Positions 44,116-54,525 are shown, numbered from the stretch's first letter. The stretch is DNA of 64,000 nt from Lysinibacillus sp. FSL M8-0337 (GCF_038593855.1 NZ_CP151996.1:1736001-1800000), one strand, 5' to 3'. The notes: a model not told the origin generated them from the sequence alone. Numbers and translations: made by a program.

Positions 44116-45264
44116 ATGAAAAAATTTTTGGTAGTAGCTATGGCATCAATGTTGGTTTTAGGTGTTGGTATGGCAAATAAAAAAGTAGAAGCTTCTAAGG
44201 GCAGAGAATCAGTGGAAAGAATAACATGGGAATATGCAGGAGAACTTGAGGCACAAAAAGGATTTGACAAGAATATTGGAACAGCTGGCGTCTTAGCTGG
44301 CTCTTATAAAGATTATTTAATCGTAGGAGGAGGTGCTAATTTCCCTTATGATACAGTTTTAAATGGAGGGGCAAAGAAACATTACTCCGATGTCTATGTC
44401 TATAAAAAAGATAACAACAAGTTAACGCTGGTAGAACATACGAATCTTAATCATGAGATTGGGTATGGAGCGTCTATCACGACAGAAAAGGGAATCTATT
44501 ATATTGGTGGCAGTCCTGACAAAGAATATGCAGATGATATCACATTATTGACGGTTGACAAAAATCAAAAATTGAAAGTAGAGAAAATAGGGGATTTGCC
44601 ATTTACATTTAGTGATGGGATAGCGGCTGAAAAGAATGGTAAATTGTATATTGGACTTGGTAAGCAAAATGCAAAAGAAAGTAATAAATTATATGAATAT
44701 GATTTAAAAACATTGAAAATAAAAGAGCTAGCTTCGATACCAGGGGAAAGTGTTCGAAACCAAAGTGTGGCCCAAATATTAAATGGAAACCTTTATGTAT
44801 TTAGTGGTGGCGGATCTGTTGCCTATACAGATGGTTACCAATATAATATTGAAAAAAATCAATGGTCCAAAGCCTCCTCTGTAAAACTGGATGACAAAGA
44901 GCTATCTTTACTTGGCGCTAATTCAGTCAAATTAAATAACAATGAAATGATGGTCATTGGCGGTTTCAATAAAGATGTTTATGATGATGCAGTAAAAAAT
45001 TTAGGGACATTAAAAGATGATGAACTATTGGCATTTAGAACTAAATACTTTACTGCAGATCCTTATGAATTTAAGTGGAATAAAGATGTACTCATCTATA
45101 ATGCGCAAAAGGATACTTGGCGTTCTGTAGGCAAGATTCCATTTGATGCACCTTGTGGTGAGGGCTTGGTGTTAATGGATAACAACATTTATTCTATAAA
45201 TGGAGAAATTAAACCAGGGGTAAGAACAAACGCAATTTATGCAGGTACACTATTGTTCGATTAA
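44116..45264 (+). CDS. nanM: Secreted kelch-repeat N-acetylneuraminate mutarotase (NanM-like)
   Basis: 382 aa. A signal peptide (about 1-26, to VEA) precedes a kelch beta-propeller: YLIVGGGANFPYDT, GYGASITTEKGIYYIGG, KLYIGLGKQN, NLYVFSGGG, MMVIGGFN and the closing CGEGLVLMDNNIYSINGE-like block with GVRT. This fits the cyclically permuted mutarotase/NanM group, which speeds conversion of alpha- to beta-N-acetylneuraminate outside the membrane. The place beside nanA-nagA supports it. GAGGAGG precedes the ATG. The symbol is by similarity. Confidence 0.85.
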   Translation: MKKFLVVAMASMLVLGVGMANKKVEASKGRESVERITWEYAGELEAQKGFDKNIGTAGVLAGSYKDYLIVGGGANFPYDTVLNGGAKKHYSDVYVYKKDNNKLTLVEHTNLNHEIGYGASITTEKGIYYIGGSPDKEYADDITLLTVDKNQKLKVEKIGDLPFTFSDGIAAEKNGKLYIGLGKQNAKESNKLYEYDLKTLKIKELASIPGESVRNQSVAQILNGNLYVFSGGGSVAYTDGYQYNIEKNQWSKASSVKLDDKELSLLGANSVKLNNNEMMVIGGFNKDVYDDAVKNLGTLKDDELLAFRTKYFTADPYEFKWNKDVLIYNAQKDTWRSVGKIPFDAPCGEGLVLMDNNIYSINGEIKPGVRTNAIYAGTLLFD

Positions 45265-45295
45265 GAAAAAACGGCTGCGTCTTGCTCATACTTTG

Positions 45296-45327
45296 AGGGA
45301 ATGATTGCATGAATCATTCCCTTTTTT
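45296..45327 (+). terminator. Terminator of the nan region
   Basis: AGGGAATGATT and AATCATTCCCT form a perfect 11-bp stem around GCATG, followed by TTTTTT. It overlaps the 3' end of the converging phosphodiesterase gene. Confidence 0.9.
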
Positions 45328-47293
45328 GGGCGGTAACAATGTCTTCAATAATTTCGCCTTCAACAAATGAAGGGATATCTAAGCCAAGTACATGATAAAT
45401 CGTTGGCGCAATATCTAAATTAGATGTGGTGTTTATTTCTTTCCCTTTTGCAATAGCTGTCCCAGTAGCGATAAAAATAGGTTGTAACATCTTTCTATCA
45501 GCATCTCCTCCATGTGTCCCTAATTCAATCGGTGGTGCACTATTTTTTTCCATGTCACTGCCCATCACATAGCCAGGAGCGCCAATTAATAGAATATCCC
45601 CTGCGTTTTGATGTTCTAAAAGGGTACTATTGTTGTCTGTATTTTTTATGACCCTTTCATACGGATGAATTTTTGGTTCCAAAAGATGGTGCCACAGATC
45701 TTTGATATGATGTTGAACAGTAGGGAAAGAGAAGCTCTCTACTTTAATGGCAGATTTGATTTTTTGTATATCATATTGAATAACTGCTTCCTTATTATCC
45801 GAAACTTTTACCTCTTTAAAAGCTTGCATTATTTGGCTACGGACATGTTCATATTGTTCACGTGGTACAATTCCCTCCTTTTCACGGTTTCTCAAACTAA
45901 TATAGACATGTGCTACGGAGCCACTAGGAATGGCATAAGCTTGTGATTGTGCATAGTTTATGTTGTTTTTTTCATCTACAGTTAATAACCCGGCATCTTT
46001 TAATACTTTGTTAGGGAAAAGAGTAGTATGGGCTGGTTCCATTCCATGATCCGAGACGACAAATAAAGCATCATTCTCTTGCAAGGAATTCAATGTTTCA
46101 CCAACTACCTGATCCGCTAAACGATATGCCCATTCGATGTAGTCCATATATTTTTCAGACTTTTTAACTGAAAAGTCTGGTTGCCGCGGATCAATTAATA
46201 AATACTTATGCTGTTCATGATCTATATGGGGCGTATAAAACATAAGTAAATCAGGGTTGTATTGCTGTTTTATATAAAGAGCCACTTTTGTAACCCACAT
46301 AACAGATCGGGTACTGATTTCTTCATATTCTTTTCTTGTAATCCATCCTTTTTCTAGGGCACTGTCGTCATCTTGTACAGGATAAAAACCAAATTGTTGC
46401 TCAATCTCATCGGAAAATCCTTTAGGACCACTAATTAAGCTAGAAGTTACGGCCGTTCGGTAAAACTTTACAGGATGGCTAAGGTCTTGCTTCTCGGCTT
46501 TTACTTTAAAGTAAAAACCTGCGGATAGAGAGTCTTTTAACTGGAAGGAAAGAGCTCCCCATTCCTTTGCTGTTACCATCACGTCTTCCGCATCTACCTT
46601 TTTATCTGCAGATACTATAAAGGTGTCATAGTTTTGTATTTGATCGTTAGACGAGTCAATCGCTAAAATAAGGAGAAGACGATTTTTTTCATTTTTCATG
46701 TCAATAGACAATTCGGTTTCCTTAATAGGGCTGTAGCTTGTAGGGGCATCAATCCATGCGGAAGCGAGTTGAAAAGTTAATGACTCTAAAGTGCTTGGAG
46801 ACCATGTTTCACCAAAATAAATAGCAAAATCACCTTGTTTTTCTTCTTTAGGATTAGCGCCAGGAAAAGCGATAGTAGCGGTTGTTTTGCCTTGTTTTCT
46901 AGCTTCTACCCACACGGGCGGTACTTCGATTTCTGCTTGGAAACCACTTTCTTCATTATCGATAGCTGTATTGGGTTCGTGAAAATGATTGCTTACGATG
47001 CCCGTCTGTTTCGGTGTCGCCCCTGTGGCAATGGCTGCGTGTGAAGGGGCAGTAAGAGAAGGGGTAATGGTAGAAGGACTTTTGGCAGTAACCCCGTTTG
47101 CTACCATTTGTTTGATATGAGGTAATTTATTTTCTTGAACATATTTTTTAGTATAGTCATTTTTCATGCCATCAAATGAGATAAGGACAATCTTTCGTTC
47201 CGTTTCATCATTTTCCTTTGCTATACCATCCTGCATGATGGTAAATAAACATAAATTGAGAGCGATGATGCTTGCATATAAAGTTTTTTTCAT
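45314..47293 (-). CDS. Secreted type I phosphodiesterase/nucleotide pyrophosphatase-like protein
   Basis: 659 aa. It has a signal peptide (KKTLYASIIALNLCLFTI) and the alkaline-phosphatase-superfamily fold: metal-binding SFDGMKNDY, nucleophile threonine in TPSLTAPSHAAIATG, TPHIDHEQHKY, VSDHGMEPAH and a later THGGDADR. Family members cut phosphodiesters or pyrophosphates of nucleotides, lipids or wall polymers outside the cell. An insert of about 150 residues between the first and second metal blocks could set specificity. The substrate is unknown. Confidence 0.87.
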   Translation of the reverse strand: MKKTLYASIIALNLCLFTIMQDGIAKENDETERKIVLISFDGMKNDYTKKYVQENKLPHIKQMVANGVTAKSPSTITPSLTAPSHAAIATGATPKQTGIVSNHFHEPNTAIDNEESGFQAEIEVPPVWVEARKQGKTTATIAFPGANPKEEKQGDFAIYFGETWSPSTLESLTFQLASAWIDAPTSYSPIKETELSIDMKNEKNRLLLILAIDSSNDQIQNYDTFIVSADKKVDAEDVMVTAKEWGALSFQLKDSLSAGFYFKVKAEKQDLSHPVKFYRTAVTSSLISGPKGFSDEIEQQFGFYPVQDDDSALEKGWITRKEYEEISTRSVMWVTKVALYIKQQYNPDLLMFYTPHIDHEQHKYLLIDPRQPDFSVKKSEKYMDYIEWAYRLADQVVGETLNSLQENDALFVVSDHGMEPAHTTLFPNKVLKDAGLLTVDEKNNINYAQSQAYAIPSGSVAHVYISLRNREKEGIVPREQYEHVRSQIMQAFKEVKVSDNKEAVIQYDIQKIKSAIKVESFSFPTVQHHIKDLWHHLLEPKIHPYERVIKNTDNNSTLLEHQNAGDILLIGAPGYVMGSDMEKNSAPPIELGTHGGDADRKMLQPIFIATGTAIAKGKEINTTSNLDIAPTIYHVLGLDIPSFVEGEIIEDIVTAQKRE

Positions 47294-47453
47294 GTTTCTT
47301 ATCCTTTCTTAGACTAACTAGCAATTGAAACAGCACCTAAATGCTTATCCTTAAGCTATGTATTCATTCACGAAGCGCCTTTATCCAAACAATACCCGTT
47401 GTCTCCTATTTCAAACGTTTGTCTTAATAGAATGTCCACTGTCGATAAACAAG

Positions 47454-47490
47454 AAAAAGGAGGTGCAAGCATGAATCTTGCACCTCCTTT
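47454..47490 (-). terminator. Terminator of the amidase gene
   Basis: AAAGGAGGTGCAAG and CTTGCACCTCCTTT form a perfect 14-bp stem around CATGAAT, with T runs on the minus strand. Confidence 0.9.
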
Positions 47491-47493
47491 CTC

Positions 47494-48960
47494 TTACTTT
47501 CTAGCAATTTCTGCAACTTCAGTACCTACATGTACGGGTGGAAGACGGTCTTTCCATGGAACCGCTTCCTCTAATTGTTTCCCAAGCTGAAGTAGTGTTA
47601 GCTCATCAGCGAAGCGCCCTGTAAATTGGAGTCCAATTGGTAAGCCTGACGCACTCATCGCAAGTGGCAAAGATAACGATGGTTGACCTGTTGCATTAAA
47701 CAAGTTTGTAAACGGTGCGTATGTGAAAATTTGTTCTGTCCATTCAATTGCTGAAATAGTTGGATTATTAGCATTTAGCTCACCAATTTTCGCTGGTAAT
47801 GTGGCGATTGTTGGACTTAATAGCACATCATAATCCGCAAAGAATGTTCCAACTTGGCGTGACACAAGTGCATTGGTATTGATGGCTTCTAATAGTGCAC
47901 TAGCTTTTAACTCTTTGCCATATTCATAGCACTGCCAAATGGCCGCTTCAATATGATCGCGTGAAGGTGTTTTCCCAGTTAATGCGGCGGCACCTTCAAT
48001 CATTTTATAAATATTCGCTGCCCAAATAGTGACCGTTGCGCTTGAAAAGGTTGCTTGGTCATAAACGGGTCGTGCTTCAACTACTTCATGCCCTAACTGT
48101 TCTAATAATTTAACCGTCTTATGAACGGCCTCAATACATTCACTATCGACAGATACACCAGAATTAGTTGCTGTAGTCCAGGCAATTTTTAGTGGTCTTC
48201 CCTTTTGTAGAATCGCTTTACTATAGGGCATTTCTGGGCTTTGTATAACCGAGTAGCAACCTAAGTCTGGTCCTGCTACTTGATCCAGTAAAGTAGCTGT
48301 ATCACGAATCGTTTTAGTTAGCGCAAATTCAATAGCTAGTCCATTTAATGCTTCGCTATTGTAAGGGCCCATCGGTACGCGGCCACGTGAAGGCTTTAAA
48401 CCGATGACACCACTGCATGATGCGGGAATACGAAGTGATCCGCCACCATCATTCCCATGTGCGATAGGGACGATGCCGCTAGCAACAGCAGCAGAAGCGC
48501 CACCACTTGAACCTCCTGGACTATGGTCTAGATTCCATGGGTTACGAGTAGGGCCGTAAACGACAGCTTCTGTTGCAGCATTATAACCGAATTCAGGTGT
48601 TGTCGTTGTACCACTTAATACAAAACCTGCATTTTTAAAACGTTTCATTAATTCACTGTCAACGGACATCACCGCCTTTTCTGCCACACGACTGCCCATA
48701 CTATGTGGCACATCTTCCGCATGGATGACAAGTTCTTTAATTAAAAAGGGTACACCTGCAAATGGTTGATGTTCATGTAAACTTGAAATTGCTTTTTCAG
48801 CCTGTTCCTCTAATACGCTAACAACGGCATTAATCGAAGCGTTCACTTTGTCAATTCCTTGTAGCGCTAAGGTTGTAAGTTCTTGTGGTGTCACTTGCTT
48901 TGTTTTTACTAACTCTGCTAATCCAAGCCCATCATAAGAAGCATATTCTTGTAAATTCAT
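47494..48960 (-). CDS. Amidase (amidase-signature family)
   Basis: 488 aa. The Ser-cisSer-Lys machinery is visible: Lys in [10 protein letters not shown], and the signature [14 protein letters not shown] followed by [21 protein letters not shown]. Close to the GatA/6-aminohexanoate-type amidases but with no gatC or gatB beside it, so tRNA-amidotransferase function is unlikely. It hydrolyses an unidentified amide in the cytosol. TTGAGGTG precedes the ATG. Divergent from the LuxR gene at 49061. Confidence 0.92.
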   Translation of the reverse strand: MNLQEYASYDGLGLAELVKTKQVTPQELTTLALQGIDKVNASINAVVSVLEEQAEKAISSLHEHQPFAGVPFLIKELVIHAEDVPHSMGSRVAEKAVMSVDSELMKRFKNAGFVLSGTTTTPEFGYNAATEAVVYGPTRNPWNLDHSPGGSSGGASAAVASGIVPIAHGNDGGGSLRIPASCSGVIGLKPSRGRVPMGPYNSEALNGLAIEFALTKTIRDTATLLDQVAGPDLGCYSVIQSPEMPYSKAILQKGRPLKIAWTTATNSGVSVDSECIEAVHKTVKLLEQLGHEVVEARPVYDQATFSSATVTIWAANIYKMIEGAAALTGKTPSRDHIEAAIWQCYEYGKELKASALLEAINTNALVSRQVGTFFADYDVLLSPTIATLPAKIGELNANNPTISAIEWTEQIFTYAPFTNLFNATGQPSLSLPLAMSASGLPIGLQFTGRFADELTLLQLGKQLEEAVPWKDRLPPVHVGTEVAEIARK

Positions 48961-49060
48961 CTGATCACCTCAATATTAGTGTGACTTACAAGTTTATTTT
49001 AAAATGATAAATAAAAAATTAATATTACCCAAAAGGATAAAATTACTTTAAAGAGAATAT

Positions 49061-49837
49061 ATGAGTTTAAAAGAGAAAGTAGAGGTGGTTATAATATTTT
49101 GTGAAATAAAAGAGGTGAACTATTTACTAGAAGCAACGTGTAGAATTTCGAATATCAATTTGCAACAAACAAGTGAAGACTTTAAATTGAATGTTTTGCA
49201 AGTATTGAGTGAATGTTTTCGCTACGAGCATACTATTTTTTGGGAAGTGATGGATGACGAGTTAATTAATCAACCAGTGTGTTTTAATGTGGAAGCGTTT
49301 ACAGTACAAAATTATTTAAATGAATATAAATATTACGATCCTTTACATCCGATGAATATGCAAAACCAGCCTGATATTCAATTAATGCAACAAAACGAAG
49401 TGATATCAAGAAAGAATAAGCGTTATTATATAGAACGCTTTTTACAATACCATGATTTTATAGATGAAATGGTAATGTATTTGTCTATACAACATAAGCC
49501 AGCAGCAGCAATTGGCTTTTTGCGCAAAAAGGGGGAGAAGCCCTTTACCGAGCAGGATCGGCAAAAGCTATTAGTTATGAAGCGCTTGATTGAAAATAGT
49601 TATTTATTACATCAATACGTTCAGCCAGCAGAATCATTGCAAATGACCCAACGTGAAAAGGAATTGTTACGCTATTTATGTAAAGGGTTAAAAAATGCAG
49701 AAATTGCTAGTATTTTATATGTCAGTGAAAATACGGTGAAGAAGCATCTGCAAAATTTATATCGGAAATTTCAAGTCACTTCCCGAACACAGCTCGTGTT
49801 AAAATATGCTGAAAACCATCGTATCTATAACACGTAA
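49061..49837 (+). CDS. LuxR-type HTH transcriptional regulator
   Basis: 258 aa (a GTG at about 49115 is an alternative start). The N-terminal region looks like a GAF-like sensor (FRYEHTIFWEVMDDE, AAAIGFLRKKGEKPFTEQD). The C-terminal HTH has LQMTQREKELLRYL, NAEIASILYVSENTVKKHL and RTQLVLKY. It lies divergent from the amidase at 47494 with 100 bases between them and may control it. Ligand unknown. Confidence 0.87.
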   Translation: MSLKEKVEVVIIFCEIKEVNYLLEATCRISNINLQQTSEDFKLNVLQVLSECFRYEHTIFWEVMDDELINQPVCFNVEAFTVQNYLNEYKYYDPLHPMNMQNQPDIQLMQQNEVISRKNKRYYIERFLQYHDFIDEMVMYLSIQHKPAAAIGFLRKKGEKPFTEQDRQKLLVMKRLIENSYLLHQYVQPAESLQMTQREKELLRYLCKGLKNAEIASILYVSENTVKKHLQNLYRKFQVTSRTQLVLKYAENHRIYNT

Positions 49838-49865
49838 TCCTTACGTTAAACAAATTACATCCCAT

Positions 49866-49926
49866 AAAAAATGACCAATAACAGTGTTGTATGTTAAGAA
49901 AGAACACTGGCATTGGTCATTTTTTA
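49866..49926 (+). terminator. Terminator of the LuxR gene
   Basis: AAAAATGACCAAT and ATTGGTCATTTTT pair perfectly, enclosing a second helix ACAGTGTT/AACACTGG; a T run follows. Confidence 0.88.
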
Positions 49927-50138
49927 TATTGTCTGATTGCCATAACAATCCTCTTAAGCAGCTACAAGTTTTGCAAAATCTTAAGACAAAATCCATTGTA
50001 GGTCTTACATAACATCTTTTAAAATAGTTTCATAGTATAGAGAAAGTACTATAACTATTTGAATATTCTTGATTTTAATTTAAACCTACAAAACTAACTG
50101 GTAAAGTATATAATGAAAGGACAAAAGGGGGTAGAAGT

Positions 50139-50924
50139 ATGACTTTGTATTTTGATCATTTAGTGCATCAAGTTCAGTCACCAGAAAATATGAAAGTCTT
50201 TTTAAATAAACGTCATATTCATACCGTGAATGGTGGTCAACACACAATGTGGGGGACATATAATACGTTAAGCTATTTTGGATTATGCTATATTGAGCAA
50301 ATAGCAGTATACGATCATGCACTATTTGAGGAAGCGGCTAAATTACCGTATTCCCTGCATTATACGTTCAAACAGAACAATGAGCGCTTTGGTTTGTCAA
50401 GAATCGCCTTACGTACAACAAATATAGAGCAAGAGGCACAACGATTAAGTGCTCTTGGTTTCGATGTTTATGGACCAGATGCTTGTAGTCGAACGAGACC
50501 TGATGAATCAGTTGTGCATTGGAAACTATTGCATTTTGGGAAAGCAGGGCAGGCAATTGATTTTCCATTTTTTATTGAGTGGGCAGATGGAGATGAGGAG
50601 CGCTATGCGCAGTTAGTAGAAAGCGGGGCGGTAAAAACATCACAAAGGATTACAATGGAATCCGTGCAATTTTATGTGCAAGATGCACAGGCAACAGCAA
50701 AGTTATGGCATGAAGTTTTACAATTACCGGAGCCAGTTACACATTCCGAGTTTATTTCCTTACATTTACCAAATATTCGTTTAGATTTCTATGAAGAAGC
50801 TGCTGCTACAAAAATGATGCTTGGACATAAAAATGAAGGACCATTCGGAGTGACATTGAAAGATACTGACCGAACAAAAGAAACATTAATGTTTCCTTCG
50901 GCATTTTATTGGCTTAACCCTTAG
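50139..50924 (+). CDS. VOC-superfamily (glyoxalase-like) protein
   Basis: 261 aa. Two repeated halves of the vicinal-oxygen-chelate fold: the first begins LYFDHLVHQVQSPENM with NGGQHTMWGTYNTLSYFG, the second ESVQFYVQDAQATAKLWHEVL. The N-terminal half matches the glyoxalase-like domain found in many Bacillus proteins of unknown role. Metal residues may be H8 and a later Glu. AAAGGGGG precedes the ATG. Single gene. Confidence 0.85.
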   Translation: MTLYFDHLVHQVQSPENMKVFLNKRHIHTVNGGQHTMWGTYNTLSYFGLCYIEQIAVYDHALFEEAAKLPYSLHYTFKQNNERFGLSRIALRTTNIEQEAQRLSALGFDVYGPDACSRTRPDESVVHWKLLHFGKAGQAIDFPFFIEWADGDEERYAQLVESGAVKTSQRITMESVQFYVQDAQATAKLWHEVLQLPEPVTHSEFISLHLPNIRLDFYEEAAATKMMLGHKNEGPFGVTLKDTDRTKETLMFPSAFYWLNP

Positions 50925-50947
50925 AGATGTTAGAACTGTTTATAAAT

Positions 50948-50980
50948 AAGGAGCTGTTCAGTTGTTGAACAGCTCCTTGT
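50948..50980. terminator. Terminator between the VOC gene and the cold-shock gene
   Basis: AAGGAGCTGTTCA and TGAACAGCTCCTT form a 13-bp stem around GTTGT. Confidence 0.88.
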
Positions 50981-50983
50981 ACC

Positions 50984-51184
50984 TTATAATTTCACAACAT
51001 TGGATGCTTGCGGGCCGCGATTGCCTTCCACTACATCAAATGAAACCTTTTGTCCTTCTTCAAGTGTACGGAAGCCTTCCTCTTGTATGCCCGTAAAATG
51101 TACAAATACATCTTCTCCATCATCACATTCAATAAAGCCATAACCTTTTTCGTTATTGAACCACTTTACGATTCCTTGTTGCAT
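50984..51184 (-). CDS. Cold-shock protein (CspA family)
   Basis: 66 aa from the ATG at 51184, with GGAGG nine bases upstream; the longer frame adds 14 residues that do not belong to the family. It is an RNA chaperone with a single cold-shock domain: [16 protein letters not shown] (RNP1) and [10 protein letters not shown] (RNP2), ending [10 protein letters not shown]. It loosens mRNA structure at low temperature or in stationary phase. Confidence 0.95.
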   Translation of the reverse strand: MQQGIVKWFNNEKGYGFIECDDGEDVFVHFTGIQEEGFRTLEEGQKVSFDVVEGNRGPQASNVVKL

Positions 51185-51399
51185 AAGCATTCGCCTCCAA
51201 TGCGCTTGAATGTAAAATACTATCAATTAAATCGTGACATAATTGAAAAAATATGAAAAATTGCATTTTCTCTTAGAACATACATGAATTCATAAGAGAT
51301 GTCAATTGATTGTCGAAATATTGCATAACTAACTGTGTATTCTTTCACAATAACGTCTATAATGGAGTTGAATCATATATAGAGAAAGTAGGGTTCCAT

Positions 51400-53079
51400 A
51401 TGACAACGAAAAATCAACCTTTATCAGATTTAGAAATTGCTAGCCAAGCGGTAATGAAGCCAATTATAGACATCGCCAAAGCGGCCGGCATTCCAGAGGA
51501 TGCATTAGAACAATACGGTCGCTACAAAGCTAAAATCGATCCTTTAAAAATAACAGCTCATGGTGAGGATGCAAAGGTGGTATTAGTGACCGCCATTAGT
51601 CCAACGCCAGCTGGTGAAGGAAAATCAACAGTTACGGTTGGGTTAGCAGATGCCCTTCATCAATTAAAGAAAAATGTTGTTGTTGCATTGCGTGAGCCTT
51701 CCCTAGGCCCAGTAATGGGTGTCAAAGGGGGCGCAACGGGTGGTGGCTATGCACAAGTTGTACCGATGGAGGATATTAACCTACATTTTACTGGTGACTT
51801 ACACGCCATCACAACAGCGAACAATGCGCTGTCAGCATTTATTGATAATCATATCCATCAAGGGAATGCCTTAAACATTGATCCTCGTCGTATCATTTGG
51901 AAACGTGTGATGGACATGAATGACCGTGCGCTTCGAAAAGTGGTGATCGGTCTTGGTGGGCCAGTTCAAGGGATGCCACGTGAGGACGGTTTTGATATTA
52001 CAGTTGCTTCTGAAATTATGGCGGTATTTTGTTTAGCAACTAGCATCGATGATTTGCGTGAGCGTTTAGCAAGTATCGTCATCGGTTATACGTATAATCG
52101 TGAGCCGGTTTTTGTGCGTGATTTACAAGTAGAAGGCGCACTAACACTGCTATTAAAGGATGCCTTTAAACCAAACTTAGTTCAAACATTAGAAGGGACA
52201 CCTGCTATTATTCATGGCGGTCCATTTGCTAATATCGCACATGGTTGTAACTCCATTATGGCAACACAAACAGCGCGTAAGTTGGCTGATATCGTTGTAA
52301 CAGAAGCGGGCTTCGGTTCCGATTTAGGTGCCGAGAAGTTTATGAACATTAAAGCACGTAAAGCAGGTTTTAAACCAAGTGCGGTAGTAATTGTAGCAAC
52401 AATTCGTGCATTAAAAATGCATGGCGGAGTAGCGAAAACAGCACTTGTTGGAGAAAACGTGCCTGCCCTGTTACAAGGCATCGAAAATTTAGCGAAACAT
52501 GTGGAGACGATTCGTACATTTGGTGTTGAACCAATTATCGCGTTAAATCGTTTTATTACAGACACAGAAGCAGAACTAGAAGCCGTGCTAAACTGGTGTC
52601 AAGATAATCATGTGCGCATTGCCCGTACAAATGTCTGGGAAGAAGGCGGCAAAGGTGGATTAGCCTTAGCAGAACAAGTATTATCTGTGTTAGATGAAGA
52701 AAATAATTTCTCTCCTTTATATGATGTAACCGAATCAATTGAAGAAAAAGTACGTACTATTGTTCAGAAAGTTTACGGCGGGAAAGATGTCCAATTTACA
52801 GACCAAGCGAAAAAACAAATGGCGCAAATCGAAAAATTCGGCTGGGATACGTTGCCGATATGTATGGCAAAAACACAATATTCGTTATCTGACCAACCGA
52901 GCTTGCTTGGACGTCCAGAAGGCTTTACAGTAACAATTCGTGAAGTCATTCCAAAGCTTGGTGCAGGATTTTTAGTGTGTCTAACAGGCGATATTATGAC
53001 AATGCCTGGTTTACCGAAACAGCCAGCTGCATTACGTATGGATGTTGATAGTGAAGGACATGCGGTCGGGTTGTTTTAA
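51400..53079 (+). CDS. fhs: Formate-tetrahydrofolate ligase
   Basis: 559 aa from the ATG at 51400 (the frame opens 90 bases earlier without a ribosome site). It makes 10-formyl-tetrahydrofolate from formate, THF and ATP, feeding one-carbon metabolism. The ATP loop is TPAGEGKST (69-77). Family blocks [47 protein letters not shown] and the closing [11 protein letters not shown] are all present. Single gene with a terminator and a 21-bp repeat array behind it. Confidence 0.97.
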   Translation: MTTKNQPLSDLEIASQAVMKPIIDIAKAAGIPEDALEQYGRYKAKIDPLKITAHGEDAKVVLVTAISPTPAGEGKSTVTVGLADALHQLKKNVVVALREPSLGPVMGVKGGATGGGYAQVVPMEDINLHFTGDLHAITTANNALSAFIDNHIHQGNALNIDPRRIIWKRVMDMNDRALRKVVIGLGGPVQGMPREDGFDITVASEIMAVFCLATSIDDLRERLASIVIGYTYNREPVFVRDLQVEGALTLLLKDAFKPNLVQTLEGTPAIIHGGPFANIAHGCNSIMATQTARKLADIVVTEAGFGSDLGAEKFMNIKARKAGFKPSAVVIVATIRALKMHGGVAKTALVGENVPALLQGIENLAKHVETIRTFGVEPIIALNRFITDTEAELEAVLNWCQDNHVRIARTNVWEEGGKGGLALAEQVLSVLDEENNFSPLYDVTESIEEKVRTIVQKVYGGKDVQFTDQAKKQMAQIEKFGWDTLPICMAKTQYSLSDQPSLLGRPEGFTVTIREVIPKLGAGFLVCLTGDIMTMPGLPKQPAALRMDVDSEGHAVGLF

Positions 53080-53087
53080 TTAAATAT

Positions 53088-53171
53088 CGCGGGTAAAAGT
53101 AGTTGTTTCGCGGGTAAAGTTTAAAAAAACGCGGATAAATTACCTCAATTCGCGGGTAAAAGCATTCACAA
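53088..53171. repeat. Intergenic 21-bp-period array D (CGCGGGTAAA type)
   Basis: Units start at 53088, 53109, 53130 and 53151, exactly 21 bases apart. Three begin CGCGGGTAAA and one CGCGGATAAA; the remaining 11 bases of each unit are unrelated. It lies between the fhs stop and its terminator, so it is transcribed with fhs. Confidence 0.9.
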
Positions 53172-53174
53172 TAT

Positions 53175-53213
53175 AAAAGCTGCCAACATCTTAACAAGAT
53201 GGGCAGCTTTTAT
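53175..53213 (+). terminator. Terminator of fhs
   Basis: AAAAGCTGCC and GGCAGCTTTT pair with an inner CATCTT/AAGATG helix; T-rich tail. Confidence 0.88.
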
Positions 53214-53898
53214 TGTTCCTTCAGCGGGAGGGTATTACATGTAATCAATTTCTTTCCTACTTCCTTCGTAACGTATTACTTCTTTTTTGACTAAAATGAA
53301 CTTCGGAAAAATGTTGCCTAAATGAATTATCGATATTTGTTAGCACAACTCCAATGATGCGGCTTTTCGCAAAATGATTACATAGTGGATGATACATGAA
53401 TCATTAAAGGGAGGAGTTACGTTCCAATCTACTCAAGTACCGAATAGTAGAAGGTAACATCGTTTAATGAAGAATCCATCATACCTTGCTACATTTGGTA
53501 AAAGCCTTCGTGGTTGTGCAAACAAAACTAACTGGTTGTTCACAAATTTTTGTATTGTACATGTACTATGCGGGTTAACAAACTTGAAATTAAGGGAAAA
53601 TGTTCACTTTTATTGAAGATGATCGGTTACACTATACGCATTTCATCATTCTGTAAAACAGTATTCAATTGTAAGCCCGCTGAAGTTATTTAAGCTAGTA
53701 AAACACATAGTTTTTTGTACGCTACGCAAAATGTGAGTGTACAGAACAATAGAGGTTGTTCTGTATGTTTATTTTACAATAGTCTGAATAATTAATCAAT
53801 TGATATGTATTTTTTATTTGTTTTTCTCTAGAAAAGGCTACATCGTTACCAACTTCCGATAGCAATACAGTATAATAGGCAAAGAGGAAGGACTGAGA
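53214..53898. other. Long gene-poor region of about 685 bases
   Basis: No convincing gene. A minus-strand frame of 46 codons (53257-53397) reads RIIGVVLTNIDNSFRQHF but has no ribosome site. AAAGGGAGGAG near 53407 has no start behind it. A perfect 9-bp hairpin lies at 53741-53764. The last 20 bases carry the leader of the next gene. This may be the remains of lost genes. Confidence 0.4.
53741..53764. other. Perfect short hairpin
   Basis: ACAGAACAA and TTGTTCTGT form a 9-bp stem around TAGAGG. It is not next to any gene end; role unclear. Confidence 0.5.
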
Positions 53899-54525
53899 AT
53901 GGATATGAATGATTTAAAAAACAAGGTACGTGGTATCTATGAGCAATTTGATGCGAGTCATGATTTTCAACATATTGAGCGCGTTTATGAAAATGCGGTA
54001 GCGATTTTACATACAGAACCAGATGCAGATGCAGAGGTTGTGAAAATGGCGGTGCTTTTGCATGATGTGAGTGATAAAAAGTATACAGATAGTAAAGAAC
54101 AAGAAGAACAGCTTATTAATGAATTGCCGATTAGTGATGCAAAAAAACAACATATTCGTGATTGCATTGCACAAGTGTCGTTTAATGGGGGCAATGAACT
54201 GAAAGCCACTTCACTGGAAGCGAAAATTGTACGTGATGCTGATCGTTTGGATGCAATTGGCGCAATCGGTATTGCACGGACATTTGCTTATGGCGGTGCC
54301 AAAGGTCGTAAACTATACGATGATACAGAAGAAGCACGTACAACAATGACCGAGGAAGATTATCGAAGTAAAAATACATCTTCTGTAACCCATTTTTATG
54401 AGAAGCTTTTATTATTGAAAGATTTAATGACGACTGATAAAGGCAAACAAATGGCAAATGAACGCCATCAATTTATGGTCAGCTTTTTACAGCAATTACA
54501 GAACGAAAGAGATGGAAAAGCATAA
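53899..54525 (+). CDS. HD-domain phosphohydrolase (YedJ-like)
   Basis: 208 aa. Metal-binding HD motifs: H in SHDFQHIERVYENA, the HD pair in LLHDVSDKKY, and D in VRDADRLDAIGAIGIAR. This matches the YedJ/YpgQ group of small HD hydrolases acting on nucleotides. AGGAAGGA precedes the ATG. Its TAA overlaps the start of the ABC-F gene by one base, so the two are translationally coupled and form an operon with cvfC. Confidence 0.9.
   Translation: MDMNDLKNKVRGIYEQFDASHDFQHIERVYENAVAILHTEPDADAEVVKMAVLLHDVSDKKYTDSKEQEEQLINELPISDAKKQHIRDCIAQVSFNGGNELKATSLEAKIVRDADRLDAIGAIGIARTFAYGGAKGRKLYDDTEEARTTMTEEDYRSKNTSSVTHFYEKLLLLKDLMTTDKGKQMANERHQFMVSFLQQLQNERDGKA

Noticed and set aside
47454..47490. AAAGGAGGTGCAAG followed by ATG as a translation start
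   Set aside because: The segment is one arm of the amidase terminator, and the frame after the ATG has no credible product.
53257..53397. Minus-strand 46-codon frame reading IIGVVLTNIDNSFRQHF
   Set aside because: No ribosome site and stops directly upstream; kept only as a possible relic in the findings.
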